Assembly: GCA_946811185.2 (NCBI GenBank)
Contig: OX328112.1
Span: 16,473,215 to 16,537,214 of the forward strand
From: Hippopus hippopus
Taxonomy: Eukaryota; Mollusca; Bivalvia; Cardiida; Cardiidae
Direction: 5' to 3'
Length of the DNA stretch: 64,000 nt
In this document: in pieces, positions 9,958 to 19,827 of the stretch
Numbering within the stretch: position 1 is the stretch's first letter
Layout: each line of letters starts with the position of its first letter
Program-made: the position numbers and the translations under genes
The notes under the pieces: model-generated
Database searches by the model: none
What the model was told of the DNA's origin: nothing
Seen by the model: the letters and a program-made list of their open reading frames with translations, nothing else

Positions 9958-10087
9958 ATTCTTTAAATATATATCACTATATTCAACAACTAAAAGTCTC
10001 CTAAAAGCTCCTAAAAATGAAAAAAGAGCCAAACACATGTATTGCGATTTCATCCTATTTTTTATTGATAGAAAGTCTAACTGTATC

Positions 10088-10157
10088 AGACAGTGTAGCT
10101 AAAGATCAGACTGCACGTTCTGTGCAGTCTGATCTTGATTTACACTGTCCGCAAAAG
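10088..10157. repeat. GATCAGACTGCAC hairpin
   Basis: AAGATCAGACTGCAC-GTTCT-GTGCAGTCTGATCTTG, a near-perfect 15-bp inverted repeat flanked by CAGTGTAG and TACACTGTCCGCAAAAG. Confidence 0.75.
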
Positions 10158-10527
10158 CGCTCTGCGTAGCGCTTAGCAGCCTTAGGGTGAAATAGCACTC
10201 TCGATTTGGAGCGCGTGATGGTTCTGTACTCCCATTTACGCCCTGATAACAAGAACAAAAGATCAGAAGTATGTACGTTGTTGATAAAAATCACCCGGAG
10301 TACTTTCACCCGTAGGGTAATTTTGACCTCATATATATATCACAAATCGGATGTAATAAGCAAGTTAACATTTACAACCGTCCATAATGTACATTTAAAT
10401 GTAAAGGTAATATGATATCTCTTGTTAGCTAAAGCAATTTTGTTCAATGATGACGATGATAACGTTTACCAAGCATCAGTCAAATATTTGTTTGTTCTTT
10501 TCATGGCGTTACCTGACATGTGTACTT

Positions 10528-10751
10528 TTTTTGTCAGACGAAAAAATCTTAAACTTGTCCAAATCGGAAGCATTTGTAGATGACATATCAGATGTTGCCC
10601 AAGTGCCGAGTGTTGTCTTTGAAAGGGTAGACAACATTATTGGATAAGGGGGATATGCTGAAACTAGCGTTTTCTCTTTTTTGCGCAATGTTTTCAAAAA
10701 AACCTTTTTCAGGGTCGTTAAAACGCGGGATTTTTGGGGGGGAAGGATTAA
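10528..10751 (+). mobile_element. TTAA hairpin MITE
   Basis: Family order is kept: TTGTCAGACGAAAAAATCTTAAACTTGTCC, GCATTTGTAGATGAC, hairpin around GCTGAAACTAGC, TCAGGGTCGTTAAAACGCGGG, and a G8 run replacing part of the right end before GGATTAA. Confidence 0.65.
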
Positions 10752-11003
10752 GAGTAAGATGCTGAAACAACACAAGCGTTTTTTTTTGTAGATTTAGATC
10801 TATATTTGGGAAAACAATATCACTCATATTGTCATGTAGAACCTTGTCGATAAAGATATCTGGGATACTTCGCCTTCAGGGTAATGAAACCTGTGGTTTG
10901 AAATATACATGAATTCGAAGTGATTTCACAAGTACATCTAATCTCTCGTAAAGTACAATAAGATGTAATGGAAATGTAATAAGTCTTGATAATCAATACC
11001 CTG

Positions 11004-11034
11004 AAAGAAAGAAAGAAAGAAAGAAAGAAAGACA
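11004..11034. repeat. (GAAA)n microsatellite
   Basis: About seven GAAA units. Confidence 0.85.
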
Positions 11035-11080
11035 ATTCAAGAATTACATAGGGCTCAATTATGTTCTACTGACATATTTT

Positions 11081-11118
11081 TACACGCTTACACTCAAAGG
11101 GTTTGAGTGTAAGCGTGT
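11081..11118. repeat. perfect 17-bp hairpin
   Basis: ACACGCTTACACTCAAA-GGG-TTTGAGTGTAAGCGTGT: both 17-base arms match exactly with a 3-base loop. It is not part of a repeat family seen elsewhere in the window. Confidence 0.75.
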
Positions 11119-11549
11119 CCGTTATAAACGATATACATCTTTTTTTTTTTTAAAGAAAATAATACAAATTGCACTGTGGAACTTTAGATGTAGAGGTTTT
11201 GGTGATATGGTTATTCTTGTCTGCAGGTCGATTAACTCTACTGTTACTTGGTACAGAGCTTTTGCTGTTCAGCTTAAATAGATGTGGTATGTATAAATAA
11301 TATCTCTTCCACGTCGAGTCTAGATATAACGAAAATTTGGAGGAATATGTAAATAAAAGTAGCAATTATTTCAACAGGCGTTCGTTTTGTGAATAACTTC
11401 GCCATGTATATACTTTAATATACATGACAAGTCTTAGAATCGTACACTGCATTACATAGATCTGTGGCAAAGTTCGTCGATTTAATGGTAAAAGGACAGA
11501 CAAAATGTCAGTACGGAACAAGTGAGAAACAAGATCAGGGTCAGTTCTT

Positions 11550-11685
11550 GGGAACATTCTCAGCGTAATTCTACAAAGCAAAACAACTTCTGATTGGCTA
11601 AACCATTTGGTTTAGCCAATTAGAACTTGTGTTACTTTCAGTTTTTCAAAATTCTTGAGAATAAGACTAAGAATGGTAGCTGGAC
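11550..11685. mobile_element. palindromic MITE (GATTGGCTAAACCA family), copy 1
   Basis: Centre GATTGGCTAAACCA-TT-TGGTTTAGCCAAT is near perfect, and the flanks (GGGAACATTCTCAG... against CTTGAGAATAAGACTAAGAATG) continue the inverted symmetry. Fragments of the same family lie at 22650-22740 and 29885-29990. Confidence 0.65.
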
Positions 11686-11949
11686 ACAGACCCAGTATTT
11701 ATGTTCTGTGCGGTCTGATCTTGGTCTATCTCGTCTCCGAAATCTATTTCAGTTGTCAATGGCAGAGAATAATAAAAAGAAATGGAAAGAATAGTGGAGA
11801 TAAAGATCAATACTAGCCATCATGATTTTGGTAAGTTAAGAGCATTCCTTTCATAACAACAAAGCCGACCCCACTAGTTCCGAACGTGTCGAACCTAGTA
11901 AAGTACGTGGCTTGAAACCTAGTGATTGTCAGTTTGAACCCAGCTCGAC

Positions 11950-12175
11950 CAAACTCCTAGAGTATTGATGGTTGTCGTTGCGATAGCACTCGTCCGTCTG
12001 TCACCGCTAAACATAGTTTCATCATTCTTTAGGTGTCTAAGCAGCCACTGGTGTGTGAAGTACTGGTAAAAGAAACTCTGGGAAAGCATGGAAAGGTGCA
12101 CTGGCCTCTGGACTTTAACTGAAAAAAAAAATGTTGAAAACGGCGTTAAACACCAGTCAAACAGCTGTAGTAGCT
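11950..12175 (+). repeat. SINE-tail repeat family, forward copy
   Basis: Ends ATGTTGAAAACGGCGTTAAACACCAG and contains GCAGCCACTGGTGTGTG, TACTGGTAAAAGAAACTC, GGGAAAGCATGGAAAGGTGC, the reverse complement of the copies at 8635 and 21807. It ends about 25 bases before the exon at 12200. Confidence 0.65.
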
Positions 12176-12199
12176 ACAGGACTTTATCTTTTCTTTCAG

Positions 12200-12279
12200 A
12201 ACAACTGGACTGTTTTAAGTGTGACGATATCGAGGACTTAACGAATTGTCATAAAACAATAACGTGTGGCGTAAACGAG
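12200..12279 (+). CDS. exon a: Ly6-like module, N-terminal third
   Basis: Acceptor TTTTCTTTCAG, donor GAG|GTAATT. Encodes LDCFKCDDIEDLTNCHKTIT CG-type sequence with four cysteines. Enters in phase 1 and leaves in phase 0. Confidence 0.75.
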
Positions 12280-15200
12280 GTAATTAAGTTTATTACTGCA
12301 TATACTTCTTATCATAATGATATAAAAGCACATATCGTTGCGAAGACTATGGAGCCCTAACTTTGACCAGCATGTAAAACGAATGTAAACAGATGAAAGT
12401 ATAGAACTTCAAAACATTTGACATAAACATAGAAGTTGTATTCTGTGAAAAGGGGGTTTCATGCATCTGCAAAGAACTTTCAACCCAGGTCAGCCTGTGC
12501 AGTCCGTGCAGGCTGAACTGTGTCGAAACCTTTTGCCATTGGTCATTTTTCTTCGTGTCAAAAGACCTTTTTCCCATTTTTTGGTCGGTTATTAAACAAA
12601 TTGGATTTTATGGGTCCATAATTATATGAAGACTTGCCCGGTATCATGCATTACGGAGATGCATTAAACCTCCTGTTGCCAGAGCCCCTCTCAATTGTAA
12701 TTTTATCTCTTGATGAAGATCACGCCAGCAAAGAGAGATTGTCTTTTAATTGAATAAGTGTTTTACGTTGCTTTCAACAGTTTTTCACCGATTCCCGGCG
12801 CCAGCTTTCTTATTCGGTTATAAAGTACATGTATTATATTATTTCCTCAGTAAGTTGAAGGCGGCGTAAACCTACCCCCGAATGAATTCAATATTTACAA
12901 TTATTGTCGTGATATTGTTGTGCCGCCGCATGAGCAGCGGCACTATATTTTTATTCGCTTTTGAAAAGTGCTTGTGGAGGTAGCCATATTGGATCCCGGG
13001 ACATTTCGGCCCATAACAATTTCGGCCCATAGTCTGTATACCAATTGAACGACACTTGAATGTTTCCTTTCATGTTTGTCTGTCAGCTTGCATGCTCCTA
13101 CCTGTCCGGCTATCAGTTTGTGTGTTGATTGATTGCTTTTATATGAAATGTCAGGTCACCCCATATTGTTTACTATATGGACTGGTTCAATGGTTTTTTT
13201 TTTAACATACATGTAAAAATACGGAACTTTCATTACCAGATCGAGCACGTACCAACTTTGTTTTTCTATTTGGACTGACTTTTTGTTTTTTCAAAACATG
13301 TAAAATACCGTACTTTCATTGCCAGATCGATAAAAACCAGATCGTATCCCAGATGGCCCAGAGTTTAAATATCTGTCATGTAGTATCACCACGAGAACCT
13401 CTACGAAGTTTGTTCAAGTGATGCCCTTGGCGAAAAAAATTAACCCGCTGTAATGTGCCCTATTTCTGAAACAATTGATTTGCGGCGCCATCGATGTTAT
13501 GCATCAATATTTTCTTGTTTTCATACATATTTCAGTATTGTTACACGGAAAGCTACATCTCAGGAAACGGAAGAAAGCTGTTCATATTGGGATGCAGACC
13601 AAAACAGGTAGGCTTTCAACACGGTTCCGCTATTCGATTAACGATTTAAAAAGAAAATATATGTTGCGGCAAATATTTTGAAATGTTAATATATCAAGCA
13701 AGTCGCCTGTCTTTAGCAAGCACATTTTGAGTGTCCCTTGCTTAATTACGTGTTTGACTATTTTACTGCTTGCAGTTCTGCCTAGGTTTGGATAAAACAG
13801 ACCAGTTTGTAGGTCGACGACGGCGATCAGACACCTGTGTACAATGTTGCCATCTTCATGGTTGTAACAAATATTTATGTCCGGTACAGTTTACTGCAGC
13901 GCCACCTCCAGGTAAGCAGTTCATTGTGGCGCCGCCTGAGCGGCGGCACTATATTTTTATTCGCTTTTGAAAAGTCCCTGTGGAGGTAGCCATATTGTTT
14001 ACTAGGCTTCCAGTCATTTCGTACCTAGGTCATTTCATACCTAGGCCATTTCGTACGATTTTGGTCATTTCGTACCCACCTGTACTTTTTATTTCGGTCA
14101 TTTCGTACCCACTTTGATCATTTCGTACCCACTTTGGTCATTTCATACCCAGTTTTTAATATTAAAATTTGGTAATTTAGTACCTAGTTTTAATACTATT
14201 TTCTTGTGTTGTTTGCCGAATGACAACTGCTTTTGTACATAGCTCCAATTGAAATTAAGTTAAATTTCGCCGAAGAATGGTTATGATTGTGTCTTACCAT
14301 TATTGGTTCTTTCTTTTTTAAATTTTAATTTGTATTCTAAAGATTGTTTAGGACTTTTCAGTTCATTTCTCACCGAGTTCTGCATAAATTTACTTTGGTC
14401 AATTTAAAATGCGTTAAAAATTTTCTGGAGAGAGGCCACATTTTCGTTGTGTTCTTCATAAATCATGTTGCAAAACCTTGACTCTTTCTTAGACTTTAAC
14501 TCTTTACCAAACAACATAATTTTAGACTTTTGAGAGCATTTGCAGACGACAGTTCGAATGTGGTTACCATTTTCTCCTTCTTCCACATTGTTTTCAAAAT
14601 GATTCTTCCGCAAGGCTGTTAATACTCGGGATTAACACAATGCCTTAAATAGTGCAAATTTTAAAAATCTTCTTGTCCAAAACCAGATGGCCCAGAGTTT
14701 AAATATTTGTTATGTAGTATCACCACGTGGACCTCTACGAAGTTTGTTCAAGTCATGCCCTTGGAGTAAAAAAAATGAACCCGCTGTAATGTACCCTATT
14801 TTAGAAACAACTGATTTGCGGCGCCATTGATGTTATGCATCAATATTTTCTTGTATATATCTATGCTAGCCCGGAGTCTGAATATAGTGACACTGATACC
14901 ACTAAACGCTGGATAAAATATCAGTAAGTTTGTAAAGACAGAAAAAAATCGAGTATCCCTTGTGAGCATCATTAAACATATTGTTATTGTGACCTAGGGT
15001 GATGAAGATCCTTACATCATAGCTCGTTACGACCAAACCCGAATTTTGACTCTTATTAACTTTAAAGCCTTTGACTATTGTGAGGAAAAAAGTAATCTCT
15101 TGTTATGATCAATTGCAGCCATGTTTATCTCGATGATATGAAACGATTCTAACTGTCCATCAAATTTTTACCCTTTGGATATTTTGTGATAAGTATTGGA

Positions 15201-18200
15201 TTTGTATGGGAACAAATATAATGGGTCGGATTTGTTCTAGATTGGTATGGAAATACAGTAGTGTCGAACCCGTTCATTAGGCATATATTTAATTATTATG
15301 GCAAAGTTGGGCAACTATGCCAAAAGAACTCGTCCGACACCATCGACTCTAAAACAATTCCAAAAGCTGTATCGTTTCATGTTTATTATCTATAGATGGA
15401 TGCTTTAAAAATCGTATATAACAAATTTGTTTCAGGGGTCAGTTATTCTTTAACTCAGTTTCCCCTTTTTCTTGACGATTTTCGATCTAGTTGACGGTGG
15501 TTGGTCCATTTGGGGTCCCTGGGGCACGTGTAGCTCCTCATGCGGTATTGGGTTGCAGTCTCGTGCTCGAACATGTGACAATCCACTTCCTTCCTACAAC
15601 GGCCGACTCTGTTTAGGGGACGCTAAGGACATTTCTTTGTGCACGGTCCCATGTACAGGTATATCTAGCTCTATATCGGACGACTTGTCCAAGTAGAAAG
15701 CATTTGCAGACGATATATCTAATGCAGGTGAAATCAAATAATTTGTTTTTGAAAGTGCAGAAAAATGGGAGAGAAGTTCAATCCTTAGTCGTAATGACAT
15801 TAAACAAACAGACACAAAGACGTTATCTTGTAACTCATTTAAATGAAAAGGAAAAAAAAAAGTTATCTAGCAATTCATTAAAAAAAAAAAGAACTTATCT
15901 CGCAAATCATTTAAAAAAAAGAAAAACATCTGGCAAAAAAAATCTGGCATTTTTTTTAAACAAAAGTTACTCGTTTCAAGTTATATACTAACTCATTTGA
16001 AGAAAAAAATCCCAGAAGTTATCTAGTAACTCAGATAATAATGATAATAAAGAAATGAAGTTATCTAGCAACTCACTGAAATGAAAAAAAAAAAAAGAAA
16101 AGAAAAACCCAGAAGTTATCTAGTAACTCATTTAAATGAAGTTTTCTAGCAACTCATCTAAATGAAAAAGAAGTTTTCTAGCAACTCATCTAAATGAAAA
16201 AGAAGTTTTCTAGCAACTCATCTAAATGAAAAAGAGGTTTTCTAGCAACTCATCTAAATGAAAAAGAGGTTTTCTAGCAACTCATCTAAATGAAAAAGAA
16301 GTTTTCTAGCAACTCATTGAAATGAAAAAAAAAAAGACGTTATCTAGCAACTCATGTAAATAAGTCTCGCTCTGTGGTTTAGAAATATAAAACTTTGCAG
16401 TCTGCGCAGGCTGACCCGGACCGAACTTTTTTTGTATTTGATGATTTTCTTCATGTGTAAGGACAGTCTACCCCATGATTCGGTTGCTTGTTAGACAAAA
16501 TGGATTTTATGGATCCATAATTAATTGATGACTTACTTGGTATAATGCATCACAGAGATACGAGTACATTGAACCCCTTTTGCCAGAGCGTCGGTCAAAT
16601 TCCTTTTCACGATGAATGTTTTTACAGAAAGTTTAAGATTTTCTCAACCTTTTATCAAACGACCTCGTATTTATGCGATCCTTTTGGAAAAAAAGTTTGA
16701 GATCCAGCATTTGTTTGTACTTCCACAATGTTTCGAAAGAAATATCTCATCATCTGAACCTCATTAAATCGTAAGCAAACAATCCCGTGTTTTCATGTCC
16801 CTGAAGAAGAGGCCTTTTGAAAACGTTGAGGGAAAAGGAGAAAATGCTGGTAACCAGCATTTTCTCCTTTTACCACAATGTTTTCTTCTCTGTCAAAAAA
16901 CTTAAGTCAGTTTCTACAGTAATTGTAATTGTATTGTTAAATTTGTCGTCTGCAGATGCTTTCTATTTGGCACGGTCTAAAATTTGTCATTTGAGAAAGG
17001 GATAATTTACTTAAGGTCAACGGGCCCTATCTCTCATATTAAAAGACGGAAGCTGCCGAGATTGGCGGAACAGTCTTTACGAAAACATCGATGTAACACA
17101 ATATTTACCGACGAGTTAGTGAATCTACAGCCCCTTACTCTCATATTCAAAGACGGAAGCTGCCGAGGTCGATGTTATACGATATTTACCGAAGAGTTAG
17201 TGAGTTTCCAGCCCCTTACTCTCATATTAAAAGACGGAAGCTGCCGAGATTGGCCGAATAGCCTTTACGAAAACGTGGATGATACACGATATTTACCGAT
17301 TAGTTAGGGATCGTAGACCTTTATTTACGGTCTTCGAAAGCATTCACTAAGTTCAAGTCTAAAACTGTGTCGTATGGGAGAGTTTAAGACACATTAAAAA
17401 TACATGTTTGCTTTTCTTTAGACCCAAACATCAGCGTCAAACCGACAATACGAGATTCTAATAGAAATACCGATATCACTACTTCATCATCATCATTAGT
17501 CACGACTACTACTACCTCTAAATACGTCACTGTTGACTTGACACAAACACGTAAGTCTGTCTGACTCTCTCTGTCTCAATCTCTCTCAACAGAAGTAGCA
17601 TAGGATGAATCAAACGATGTTTAAGCTGTAAAAAGTCCGGCCATAAAATGCACAGGGCGTACAGCAATACAGTCCGATGCTTTTCTCTTGTGAGCTATTT
17701 ATCCCACACACATAACTTTCAACTTTGATTTAGAAATGAAAAACGTTTTCGTTTTTATTCTTTTATTTAACGCTCCACGAGCTGATCAGGAAATGAGTTG
17801 TAAAATGGTAAAATTCTCATCCAAAATGGTAACATAAAGAATCCAAGATCCTTCTGCCCTTCCTCCCTCACTATTTCTTGATGTTCTTCACTTCTTTCCT
17901 TTTTGGTACGTCTTAAAGTACACTTTTTTGACATCAAGACTTAGTGTTAGTAGGTTTATAATGCATTTCACATCCAAAGGTATATTCTTGTTATAATTTT
18001 TCAGTATCTCAACCCAGCTGTCCTTGAGCAATCACAGTGAAATAAGCCCTTTCCAGTGGTAGACAGATTTCATATATGTGGTTTAAGAAACAAAACAGTT
18101 CTCCAAGAAATAACAAAATTACATGCAGTTTTTATAGAAATCATTACATCAACACCAGAAACACATTTTAAGCCCACCCTTTCATTTTCTCTCATAAAGC

Positions 18201-19588
18201 AGGGTAACAGAAGGTGCTTAGTGTCAAATTTTCAAATGAGACTATTTTTGAAATTTCCACGTAAGACCCGGAAGCAGTGCAGTGTGGTGCGACAGTATAA
18301 TGTGCTGCGGCCGAGTATATTCTGGCATATTGCGGATTTTGTCCAAATAAGAATTTGTTGCAAGAATTAATTTGGCGTAATTCATTTTTGAACTCAATTT
18401 CATTAACAGCTGGAGAATGCAACGATTTGATAGACTGTTCGGGGTACTACAGACCGGAAGCTTGTCATGGAATATATGAACCTTGGGCTCACCGGTATTG
18501 TCCGGTACATTGCGGATTTTGTCCAAGTAAGATTTTGTAATACCAATATGGTGTTTTTTTAAATTCCTATACAAAGTGTGTGTGTATGTTTTTGAAAAAA
18601 AAAGTAGAAGAACTAAAACAAAACGAGATGAAATAAGTTGATCACTGAAAAAGATTCAACCTCCCCCCCCCCCCCCAGCAATAAAAAGATTATTCACTAC
18701 GGACAAACAATCGAAGAAAAGGAATTCGTTTTTTTTTTTTGTATTGATCTCCTTGATGCATTATACCAAGCAAAGCATCATCATTATACCTATGTATCCA
18801 TAAAATCATTGTGTCTAACAACCGTCTGAATCATGAGGAAGGCTGGTCCTTTCGCATGCAAAAAATTGACCAGTAGCAAACATTTTCGCCCCAGGCCAGT
18901 TTGTGGGGACTGCACAGGCTGACCAGGGTCGATATTAATTTTGCAGATGCATTAAACTTCCTTTTCATGGGTCATCTAGGTTTGAAGTTTGAAGTGAGGT
19001 CCTACGTGGCTCAGTGCTGAAGTGTAGGACTCGTGACCTGGATGCCCCGGGTACGAGCCGCACAGGATCTACTGGGTTTTTCGTAGGAGTGTCCTTGGAC
19101 AAGACACGTCAGAGCCTCGGCCTAGTACTGCTGAAACCCAGGAAATATCATGAATATGTGAGCTGTCGCCGTGATACGACTGAAATAATGTTGAGAGCGG
19201 CGTAAAACACCATTCAATTTCGAGGAGTATCGTAATCAGTTTTATTTTTGGCACCTATCAACGCTTATCCAATTTGGAATTTCTGCTTTAAAATAATAAC
19301 AACTTGAGTTTGCTTTGTCCCAGTTATGTGGCGGTTCTGTTTCTGAGAACAAGTTATTACAACCGTTTTCAAATGAACATTGTTAGAGAACCCAATTAAT
19401 AGATATAATATTTCAAATGATTCTGTCTTGAAAAAATATAATTTTTTTTTGTACTTTCAGCCGTGTCTCCAGTCCCGTGTATTGATACTATAACAAACTG
19501 TAACGAATACCAAAGGGATATTTGTACAAACAAGGTTTTCTGGCAGTGGAGGGAGTCGCATTGTCGAAAGTTTTGTCAGTTGTGTTAA
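12200..19588 (+). CDS. secreted Ly6-like + TSP1 + two-ShKT protein, seven exons (5' end missing)
   Basis: Exons 12200-12279, 13536-13607, 13776-13911, 15491-15658, 17422-17550, 18410-18526 and 19461-19588 join in one frame (phases 1-0-0-1-1-1-1), giving about 276 residues and a TAA at 19586-19588. Order of parts: a Ly6/uPAR three-finger-like module (CFKC ... TCQC-type spacing ending CCHLHGCN), a TSP1 domain (WSIWGPWGTCSSSC, six Cys), a Thr/Ser-rich linker, then two six-Cys ShKT domains (C-x3-C-x2-C ends). No signal peptide exon was found upstream; one is expected. No membrane segment is visible. ShKT and TSP1 modules occur in extracellular matrix, protease and shell-matrix proteins; the job of this one is unknown. 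Confidence 0.75.
12442..12692 (-). mobile_element. GAGCCATG MITE in the intron after exon a
   Basis: CTGTGAAAAGGGGGTTTCATGCATCTGC, hairpin GTCAGCCTGTGCAG/CGTGCAGGCTGA, GGATTTTATGGGTCCATAA, ending GTTGCCAGAGCCCCTC. Both termini are degraded. Confidence 0.75.
12919..13000 (+). repeat. intronic repeat CCGCATGAGCAGCGGCAC, copy 1
   Basis: Shares GCGGCACTATATTTTTATTC, GCTTTTGAAAAGT and GTGGAGGTAGCCATATT with 13926-13998, about 1 kb away. Confidence 0.8.
13346..13530 (+). repeat. intronic repeat ending at exon b acceptor, copy 1
   Basis: About 180 bp that recur at 14683-14853 with roughly 90% identity by eye (CCAGATGGCCCAGAGTTTAA, CCTCTACGAAGTTTGTTCAA, GCGGCGCCAT). This copy stops just before the splice acceptor of exon b; the second copy has no exon after it. 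Confidence 0.8.
13536..13607 (+). CDS. exon b: Ly6-like module, middle
   Basis: Acceptor ATACATATTTCAG, donor CAG|GTAGGC, 24 codons in phase 0. Encodes YCYTESYISGNGRKLF and GCRPKQ. Confidence 0.75.
13776..13911 (+). CDS. exon c: Ly6-like module, C-terminal part
   Basis: Acceptor TTACTGCTTGCAG, donor CAG|GTAAGC. Encodes FCLGLDKTDQF, a basic RRRRS patch, then TCVQCCHLHGCNKYLC, the CC...CN ending typical of three-finger proteins, and a proline-rich tail. Confidence 0.78.
13926..13998 (+). repeat. intronic repeat, copy 2
   Basis: Second copy of the 12919-13000 segment (GCCGCCTGAGCGGCGGCAC, TATATTTTTATTCGC). It starts 14 bases after the donor of exon c. Confidence 0.8.
14005..14195 (+). repeat. 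degenerate GTCATTTCGTACCCA tandem array
   Basis: About nine imperfect units of 15-20 bp (GGTCATTTCGTACC followed by CACTTT or TAGG), fading into GGTAATTTAGTACCTAG. Lies in the intron between exons c and d. Confidence 0.85.
14498..14638 (+). repeat. TTAA hairpin MITE, internally deleted
   Basis: AACTCTTTACCAAACAACAT at the left, GCATTTGCAGACGACAG, then directly GGTTACCATTTTCTCCTTC and TTAATACTCGGGATTAA. The left arm of the hairpin is deleted. Confidence 0.7.
14683..14853 (+). repeat. intronic repeat, copy 2 (without exon)
   Basis: Second copy of 13346-13530. After ATCAATATTTTCTTGT it diverges, so the duplication did not carry exon b. Confidence 0.8.
15491..15658 (+). CDS. exon d: thrombospondin type-1 domain
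   Basis: Acceptor TTTTCGATCTAG, donor ACAG|GTATAT; 56 codons, phase 1 at both ends as usual for TSP1 exons. Contains DGGWSIWGPWGTCSSSCGIG, RTC, RLC, SLC and VPC: the tryptophan ladder and six cysteines of a full domain. Confidence 0.88.
15820..16365 (+). repeat. 31-32 bp minisatellite TCTAGCAACTCATCTAAATG
   Basis: About 14 units of (G)TTTTCTAGCAACTCATCTAA + ATGAAAAAGAA. Units at 16136-16320 are nearly identical; the outer ones at 15820-16080 carry longer A runs and more changes. Intron between exons d and e. Confidence 0.9.
16385..16597 (-). repeat. GAGCCATG MITE, left end missing
   Basis: GCAGTCTGCGCAGGCTGACC, GGACAGTCTACCCCATGATT, GACAAAATGGATTTTATGG and CCCCTTTTGCCAGAGCGTC match the family. 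The left terminal repeat is absent. Confidence 0.72.
16764..17003 (-). mobile_element. TTAA hairpin MITE
   Basis: AGCAAACAATCCCGTG ... hairpin GGGAAAAGGAGAAAATGCTGGT/ACCAGCATTTTCTCCTTTTACC ... TTTGTCGTCTGCAGATGC. Preceded at 16645-16762 by a more decayed copy of the same family. Confidence 0.78.
17031..17305 (+). repeat. three-unit tandem repeat, about 108-bp unit
   Basis: Each unit starts CTCTCATATT(A/C)AAAGACGG, continues AAGCTGCCGAG and ends with ATATTTACCGA(C/A/T). The middle unit lacks about 29 bases (ATTGGCGGAACAGTC...). An open frame runs through by chance. Intron between exons d and e. Confidence 0.88.
17422..17550 (+). CDS. exon e: Thr/Ser-rich linker
   Basis: Acceptor TTTGCTTTTCTTTAG, donor ACAC|GTAAGT; 43 codons, phase 1 both ends. 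Encodes DPNISVKPTIRDSN, then TTSSSSLVTTTTTS. Probably a flexible, O-glycosylated spacer (inference). Confidence 0.68.
18255..18365 (+). pseudogene. decayed duplicate of the ShKT exon
   Basis: ATTGCGGATTTTGTCCAAAT AAGAA and the upstream AGACCCGGAAGC match the end of exon f (18410-18526), which lies only about 50 bases downstream. The donor GT has become AT, most cysteine codons are lost and the spacing is disturbed, so it is an exon relic. Confidence 0.7.
18410..18526 (+). CDS. exon f: ShKT domain 1
   Basis: Acceptor TTTCATTAACAG, donor CCAA|GTAAGA; 39 codons, phase 1 both ends. Six cysteines: CNDLIDC, EAC, then YCPVHCGFC, the C-x3-C-x2-C ShKT ending. Confidence 0.82.
18735..18975 (+). mobile_element. 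GAGCCATG MITE
   Basis: TGATGCATTATACCAAGCAA, TGAATCATGAGGAAGGCTGG, hairpin CAGGCCAGTTTGTGG/CACAGGCTGACC, GCAGATGCATTAAAC. The termini are degraded. Intron before exon g. Confidence 0.75.
18998..19215 (+). repeat. tRNA-derived SINE
   Basis: Box A-like TGGCTCAGTGCTGAAG, box B-like GGGTACGAGCC, AGGAGTGTCCTTGGACAAGA, and tail ACGACTGAAATAATGTTGAG AGCGGCGTAAAACACC. Sense to the host gene, in its last intron. Confidence 0.8.
19461..19588 (+). CDS. exon g: ShKT domain 2 and stop
   Basis: Acceptor TTTGTACTTTCAG. Encodes PVPCIDTITNC, RDIC, then HCRKFCQLC followed by TAA: a second six-Cys ShKT domain ends the protein at its last cysteine. Confidence 0.82.
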
Positions 19589-19599
19589 CTATTTTACTG

Positions 19600-19827
19600 T
19601 TAACTCTTTACCAAACAACAAAATTTTAGACTTGTCCAAATTGAAAGCATTTGCAGATGACAAAATGAATGCGACTCAAAAATTGAAACTTGACTTCAGA
19701 AGAGTAGAAAACATTGTGGGAAAAGGAGAAAATGCTGGTTACCAGCATTTTCTCCTTTCCCCAAATGTTTTCAGAAGGCTTCTTCCTCTGGGTCGTTAAA
19801 ACTAGGGATTGTTTGGTAAAGGGTTAA
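19600..19827 (+). mobile_element. TTAA hairpin MITE in presumed 3'UTR
   Basis: TTAACTCTTTACCAAACAAC ... GATTGTTTGGTAAAGGGTTAA, with hairpin ACATTGTGGGAAAAGGAGAA / CATTTTCTCCTTTCCCC. It starts 12 bases after the stop codon of the Ly6/TSP1/ShKT gene, before the candidate poly(A) signals. Confidence 0.85.
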
